DNA from: Pseudoalteromonas luteoviolacea NCIMB 1944
Lineage (GTDB): Bacteria; Pseudomonadota; Gammaproteobacteria; Enterobacterales; Alteromonadaceae
NCBI RefSeq assembly: GCF_001625565.1
Contig: NZ_AUXS01000075.1
Coordinates: 62,001-126,000, forward strand
Length of the DNA: 64,000 nucleotides
Direction: 5' to 3'
Position 1 is the first letter of the stretch; every line of letters starts with the position of its first letter. Made by a program: the position numbers and the translations under genes. Positions 60,422 through 64,000 of this stretch are shown here, piece after piece. The notes beneath the pieces were generated by a model, which saw only the letters and a list, made by a program, of their open reading frames with translations, searched no databases and was not told the origin of the DNA.

Positions 60422-60703
60422 ATGCAAATAAAACATAATGATGCGCTCATAGCTTCCATAGGAGAGGTTTTGAGTGCTGCGCAAATTGCCCATTTTCTCG
60501 AGCAAAATGAAATTGATATTCCAATTGGTGAGTTAACTTTTATCTACTCCCGTGACGAGGCGTTAGAAGCTCGACGTATTGCGTATACCGCTGAGTCAGA
60601 TCCTCTGTATATGGAGTGGCAATATGATCAAACGGAAGAAAGTAAGCAAGCTTGGTTTGCGTGTGTGGCAAATATTAAAGCGCGCTTTCCATTTCCAGCT
60701 TAA
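60422..60703 (+). CDS. Small fibre-associated protein (AKQAWL motif family), copy 3
   Basis: This 93-residue protein has FIYSRDEALEARRIAYTAESDPLYMEWQYDQTEESKQAWFACVANIKARFP, the classic DPL--EW---...W---V--IKA-FP ending of small phage tail-fibre-region proteins. It shares its ending with 38642 and 42343. It is the last gene of module 4 before the single-copy central tail genes. Confidence 0.7.
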   Translation: MQIKHNDALIASIGEVLSAAQIAHFLEQNEIDIPIGELTFIYSRDEALEARRIAYTAESDPLYMEWQYDQTEESKQAWFACVANIKARFPFPA

Positions 60704-60791
60704 CGTATTTGGGCATTTCGTCCATCTCGACTCGCCTTTTCCTTCGAGTCACATCCATCACCAGTATTAACTTCAAAGAGTAATAAACCTC

Positions 60792-61364
60792 ATGCAAAGA
60801 TGTACCTTAATCAATAAGGTGCTTGAACGCTTATCATCTGGACTTCAAGGGGTGGCACAAGTGGGGCTATTAAAAGCCACACAGCCCTACCCAGATCTGA
60901 CGCAGCAAGCCCAACTGACAGTCAAGCTGCTCGGCGAACGTCAAGCCAGTGAACTGCAGGCAAAAGGCGCCGACAAAGGTGTCACTTATGGACCGTCGTA
61001 TAACAAAAACCTCAGTCCAAATTCACTCGACAGAAGAGTGCTGCAGTTGCAGCTAGACATAGAGTTGGAAGACGCCGACAACGCGACGCTGTTGCAACGA
61101 CTTGACCAGCTGATAACCCAGAGTGAGGCACTTGTGATGGCGGACGAAATGCCCATCCATTGGCAACATTTTATCGCGCAAAAAAGTGATATGAGCTTTA
61201 GTTACCAAGTTAATTCAACTTTGGCAAAAGCGCAGCTTTTTTGGGACTTTTATTATCAAGTTGAGTATCCGGATGAGCCTGCTGGTCCTGAGATCACGGA
61301 AGTGTACCTAGGCCCTAAAGGCGGTGAGTACAAATTGATAAATAAAGTACCTACGACCACTTAG
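60792..61364 (+). CDS. Gp37-like tail protein, possible tail terminator or completion protein
   Basis: This 190-residue protein is of uncertain family. It begins MQRCTLINKVLERLSSGLQGVAQVGLLKATQPYPDLTQQAQLTVKLLGERQASE, similar in layout to the Gp37-type proteins of Mu-like phages, which are minor tail or tail-end proteins. It has a SFSYQVNSTLAKAQLFWDFYYQVEYPD segment. Single-copy location beside the spike gene supports a common tail role. Confidence 0.5.
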   Translation: MQRCTLINKVLERLSSGLQGVAQVGLLKATQPYPDLTQQAQLTVKLLGERQASELQAKGADKGVTYGPSYNKNLSPNSLDRRVLQLQLDIELEDADNATLLQRLDQLITQSEALVMADEMPIHWQHFIAQKSDMSFSYQVNSTLAKAQLFWDFYYQVEYPDEPAGPEITEVYLGPKGGEYKLINKVPTTT

Positions 61365-61372
61365 GAGCATTT

Positions 61373-62185
61373 ATGTTAGCTAATCAACAGCAGTCTGAAC
61401 TGGCTGCATCTGACATGCAGCATCGCTTTGCCAAGTTAATTTCAATCGGTACGGTTGAAGAGGTTGATTATGAATTGGCTCGGGTCAAGGTGCGTATTGG
61501 AGAGTGGCTCACGGCCAAATTGCCCTGGCTCACTCATCAAGCTGCGCAAGATATGACTTGGCAAGCCCCTGAAGTGGGTGAGCAAGTATTGGTATTAGCT
61601 CCAAGTGGCGATATGGCACAAGGTATAGTGCTTGGTAGTTTATACGCGAATGCTCATGAACAGCCTCACTACAAAATGAACCATGTTGTCGATGCGACCA
61701 GTGCGGGTGGCGCTCTCGTTCAAGCTTTGCCGGCCATTGCGCCACAAGCCCGTGAACATGTTCAACGCACGCACTATCAAGATGGTGCGATTGTTCAGTA
61801 CGACCGAGAAAACCATGCATACGATATTTTTATTCCGCAGGCAGATCCTCTCGCCAAGATAAACATTTATTGTGGTGGGGATATTAATGTGGAATGTCAT
61901 AACGATACCAATGTCACAGTTGGCAACGACGCAAATGTCGTAATTGGTAATAACGCGACGGTAGAAATTGGTGGTGCTGCTCAGGTCGATGTGACTGGAA
62001 CGGCGGATGTTACTGTTGGGGACAATGTTTCCGTAAGCGGTGGCGCAAATATTGATATCACTGCATCGGGCGCTTTAAGTCTGACAGGTGATTCGGTATC
62101 TGTCACTTCAACGGGCAGTAATGTTGAAGTACTCGCATCAGCAACTTTAAAACTTAACGGCGCAAATATTAGTGCACAGGAGTAA
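61373..62185 (+). CDS. Baseplate spike protein V (gp45 family) with beta-helix tail
   Basis: This 270-residue protein is the central spike of the contractile tail. The N-terminal domain has VEEVDYELARVKVRIGEWLTAKLPWLTHQA, then an OB-fold GEQVLVLAPSGDMAQGIVLGSLYANA. The C-terminal 95 residues are repeated Val/Asn/Asp turns (INVECHNDTNVTVGNDANVVIGNNATVEIGG, then DVTVGDNVSV), a triple-stranded beta helix. P2 gpV ends in its own apex; here a separate PAAR protein follows. The start at 61373 lies 8 bases after the preceding stop with GGAG upstream. Confidence 0.85.
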   Translation: MLANQQQSELAASDMQHRFAKLISIGTVEEVDYELARVKVRIGEWLTAKLPWLTHQAAQDMTWQAPEVGEQVLVLAPSGDMAQGIVLGSLYANAHEQPHYKMNHVVDATSAGGALVQALPAIAPQAREHVQRTHYQDGAIVQYDRENHAYDIFIPQADPLAKINIYCGGDINVECHNDTNVTVGNDANVVIGNNATVEIGGAAQVDVTGTADVTVGDNVSVSGGANIDITASGALSLTGDSVSVTSTGSNVEVLASATLKLNGANISAQE

Positions 62186-62188
62186 CCG

Positions 62189-62488
62189 ATGCCAGCTATT
62201 TCAGTAGATGGTGCGATCACAGATGTCCACGTGGGATTTGCCCCGGGCACTATTTCTGCGTCTCAAACTTCGTTTACAGTTGGTGGAATTGCCGCTTTAA
62301 GAGTCGGTGACAGTATTAGCGACCACGTACTTATCGCTGACCCTAAAGTTAAACATTCTGGAATGGTCGTTGCTGCGGGCGCATCCACTTTTACAATAGC
62401 AGGAAAACCGGTTGCCAGACTTGGTGATCCTACCAACTGTGGTGGCAAAATCGCCGTTGGTGTTGGCAGTTTTACCATAGGGGGATAA
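62189..62488 (+). CDS. PAAR-domain spike tip protein
   Basis: This 99-residue protein has the PAAR-type pattern (GGIAALRVGDSISDH, GDPTNCGGKI and a metal-binding His/Cys set) and forms the sharpened tip of VgrG/gpV-type spikes. It lies three bases after the spike gene. Stand-alone PAAR proteins are common in type VI secretion, extracellular contractile systems and some phages. No toxin domain is fused. Confidence 0.85.
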   Translation: MPAISVDGAITDVHVGFAPGTISASQTSFTVGGIAALRVGDSISDHVLIADPKVKHSGMVVAAGASTFTIAGKPVARLGDPTNCGGKIAVGVGSFTIGG

Positions 62489-62491
62489 ACC

Positions 62492-62827
62492 ATGATAGGA
62501 ATGAACGCAAAAACGGGAAAGCCATTAGGTGGCGTTGAACACTTAAAACAGAGTATTCGCGATATTGTCACAACGCCACTTGGTAGCCGCGTTATGCGCC
62601 GTGATTATGGCTGCGGGTTATTTGAACTCGTCGATAGGCCATTTTCTCATAATCTTGTTGGCGACATTACGATGTCAATTGCCAACGCGTTAGATAGGTG
62701 GGAGCCGCGCTTTCGCCTTGAAGGAGTGGCCGTTCACCCTGCGGGGGAAGGTAAAGTCGATATTACTATTGAAGGTCTTTACCTCATTAACAACGAGCCG
62801 GTCACTATTGAAGGGATCTTACTCTAA
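62492..62827 (+). CDS. Baseplate wedge protein W (GPW/gp25 family)
   Basis: This 111-residue protein is of the T4 gp25/P2 gpW family, with LKQSIRDIVTTPLGSRVMRRDYGCGLFELVD, and FRLEGV-V-P--EGKVDI-IEG. It is the conserved wedge-sheath link of contractile tails. It follows the PAAR gene by three bases and is the last gene before a terminator. Confidence 0.9.
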   Translation: MIGMNAKTGKPLGGVEHLKQSIRDIVTTPLGSRVMRRDYGCGLFELVDRPFSHNLVGDITMSIANALDRWEPRFRLEGVAVHPAGEGKVDITIEGLYLINNEPVTIEGILL

Positions 62828-62907
62828 TTTATCTTGGTTGATATATCAGTCAACTTCTCATTATTAACTTCCTTCTGTACTTATTCGTACAGATAACTAA
62901 TCAACTT

Positions 62908-62960
62908 AAGCCATGTCAATCTGCTTGAACCTTCAAGTCAGTTTGCATGGCTTTTTTATT
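62908..62960 (+). terminator. Terminator between gpW and the sheath gene
   Basis: AAGCCATG paired with CATGGCTT, with an inner TTGAA/TTCAA stem, followed by a six-base T run. It separates the baseplate operon from the sheath gene. Confidence 0.85.
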
Positions 62961-62992
62961 AGCTAATTGACATACCTTTAAAGGAGATATCT

Positions 62993-64000
62993 ATGTCGCA
63001 ATTTCTACACGGTGTAGAAGTCATCGAGGCGCAGTCTGGTACGCGCCCAATTAAAACAGTAAAAAGCTCAGTAATCGGTCTGATTGGTACTGCTCCACAA
63101 GCAGATGCTGAAAAGTTTCCTCTTAACACACCGGTTTTAATTGCTGGTAAACGTGCGGAAGCTGCGTTGTTAGGTGAGCAAGGTACTCTGCCTGCTGCGA
63201 TTGATGGTGTATTTGACCAAGCGGGCGCAGTTGTGGTTGTTGTGCGTGTCGACGGTGCTGATGAGAGTGCTGTGATGACCAACATTCAAGGTGGTGTTGC
63301 TGCTGACGGTAGCTATGAAGGTGCGTATGCATTCTTAGGCGCTGAGTCAGTATTAGGCGTAACACCTCGTATCCTTGTAGCTCCAGGATTCACTCACCAA
63401 CGCCCGTCTGGCGCAGCTAACCCAGTTGTTGCTGAGCTTGTTGGTATTGCAGAGCGTCTTCGCGCTGTGATCATTGCTGACGGTCCAAACACAAATGATG
63501 CAGACGCGATTGCATATCGTGGTGATTGTTCATCTCGTCGTGTATATGTGGTTGACCCTCAGGTGAAAGTATTCAAAGAAGGTGCTGTTGTAAATGAGCC
63601 TGCTAGTGCACGTGTCGCGGGTATGATTGCTAAATCAGACAATGACCGTGGTTTCTGGTGGAGCCCAAGTAACACTGCTATGAATGGCATTGTTGGTACC
63701 GCTCGTCCAGTTGACTTCCAGCTAGGTGATAAGAATGCGCGTGCAAACTTACTGAATGAAAAAGAAGTGTCTACAATCATCCGTCAAAATGGCTTCAAGC
63801 TATGGGGTAACCGTACTTGTGCGACAGACCCTAAGTGGGCATTCCTTTCGGTAGTTCGTACTGCGGATATGATCAACGATTCTCTACTTCGTGCGCATAT
63901 GTGGGCAGTTGACCGCAACATCACATCAACTTACATCAAAGACGTGACTGAAAGCGTACAGGCTTACCTTGATAGCTTAAAAGCACAAGGTGCTATTTTA
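62993..64000 (+). CDS. Contractile tail sheath protein (P2 FI family), cut by window end
   Basis: The first 336 residues of a tail sheath protein, with no stop before the window ends. It begins MSQFLHGVEVIEAQSGTRPIKTVKSSVIGLIGTAP, the standard FI-type start, and has the VIIADGPNTNDADAIAYRGDCSSRRVYVVDPQV segment and FWWSPSNTAMNGIVGTARPVDF. The P2 FI sheath has about 396 residues, so some 60 residues lie outside. AAGGAGA precedes the ATG. It shows the tail is contractile. The tube protein (FII) should follow outside the window. Confidence 0.93.
   Translation, partial: MSQFLHGVEVIEAQSGTRPIKTVKSSVIGLIGTAPQADAEKFPLNTPVLIAGKRAEAALLGEQGTLPAAIDGVFDQAGAVVVVVRVDGADESAVMTNIQGGVAADGSYEGAYAFLGAESVLGVTPRILVAPGFTHQRPSGAANPVVAELVGIAERLRAVIIADGPNTNDADAIAYRGDCSSRRVYVVDPQVKVFKEGAVVNEPASARVAGMIAKSDNDRGFWWSPSNTAMNGIVGTARPVDFQLGDKNARANLLNEKEVSTIIRQNGFKLWGNRTCATDPKWAFLSVVRTADMINDSLLRAHMWAVDRNITSTYIKDVTESVQAYLDSLKAQGAIL

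Noticed and set aside
36203..60703. Fibre switching by DNA inversion or by a diversity-generating retroelement
   Set aside because: No invertase or reverse transcriptase gene is in the window, and all fibre genes lie in the same orientation without inverted flanks.
34111..64000. The metamorphosis-associated contractile (MAC) cluster of Pseudoalteromonas
   Set aside because: Separate gpJ and gpI, a short gpV spike and the FI sheath are of P2/Mu type; no AAA ATPase or other extracellular-injection-system gene is seen. The genus link alone is not enough.
34111..64000. Complete prophage
   Set aside because: No capsid, portal, terminase or integrase is present, and the cluster runs off the window, so tailocin or prophage cannot be settled; I report it as a tail cluster.

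Overview
The window is chromosomal DNA of a marine gammaproteobacterium, most likely Pseudoalteromonas or a close relative in the Alteromonadales. This rests on the core-gene order (pyrG-eno, mutH, rppH-ptsP, lgt, thyA), the sodium-flagellum accessory genes flgO/flgP/flgT next to flgMN-flgA-cheV-cheR, and a moderate GC content. The species call is an inference from gene content.

Layout. 1-3417: the 3' end of pyrG, eno, a small secreted protein and mutH. 3418-8445: a DnaA-box-rich intergenic region, then rppH, ptsP, a TSUP permease and lgt. 8561-14587: a copper-handling block with a His/Met-rich protein, a DUF411 protein, and a CusB-type adaptor fused to two CusF-like domains followed by a CusA-type pump; no outer-membrane channel gene is present. 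14647-15893: a small RiPP-like precursor peptide gene on the minus strand and thyA. 16129-21755: a SPOR-like lipoprotein and a chaperone-usher pilus operon with two DUF4402 subunits. 21878-29388: flagellar and chemotaxis genes (three tandem FlgO-like lipoproteins, tRNA-Arg(CCU), flgT, flgP, flgN, flgM, flgA, cheV, cheR), with recognisable sigma-54 and sigma-28 promoters. 29438-33814: a minus-strand set of YgiC, YgiB, DUF350, PilZ and EttA.

34111-64000 (running off the right edge) is a contractile phage-tail gene cluster: a tailocin or the tail half of a P2/Mu-like prophage. It starts with a small HTH regulator, a Q-like antiterminator candidate, and a lysis cassette (GH24 endolysin, holin, spanin-like protein). 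It does not then carry one set of baseplate genes. It carries four consecutive gpJ-gpI-fibre modules (J1 at 36203, J2 at 42719, J3 at 47363, J4 at 55866). Each has its own short collar-fibre or connector gene, one or more short fibre genes with coiled-coil N-termini, and small fibre-associated proteins. A single set of central tail genes follows: a Gp37-like protein, gpV spike, PAAR tip, gpW/gp25 and the sheath, which is cut by the window end. No capsid, terminase, integrase, DNA invertase or reverse transcriptase is visible.

The most unusual element is an 869-base gene-free stretch (54997-55865) before module 4. It holds five promoter-like blocks, each followed by an intrinsic terminator. 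Four of the blocks repeat with an exact 192-base period. The RNA each of the three inner units would make has a hairpin with a compensatory base-pair series (G-C, G-U, A-U), so these look like real structured small RNAs or terminated late-promoter leaders. The same block occurs once more at 34111, upstream of the cluster's regulator. With terminators also between fibre cassettes and a Q-like gene at the head, the layout suggests that promoter choice and antitermination decide which baseplate and fibre set is made. That last step is inference.
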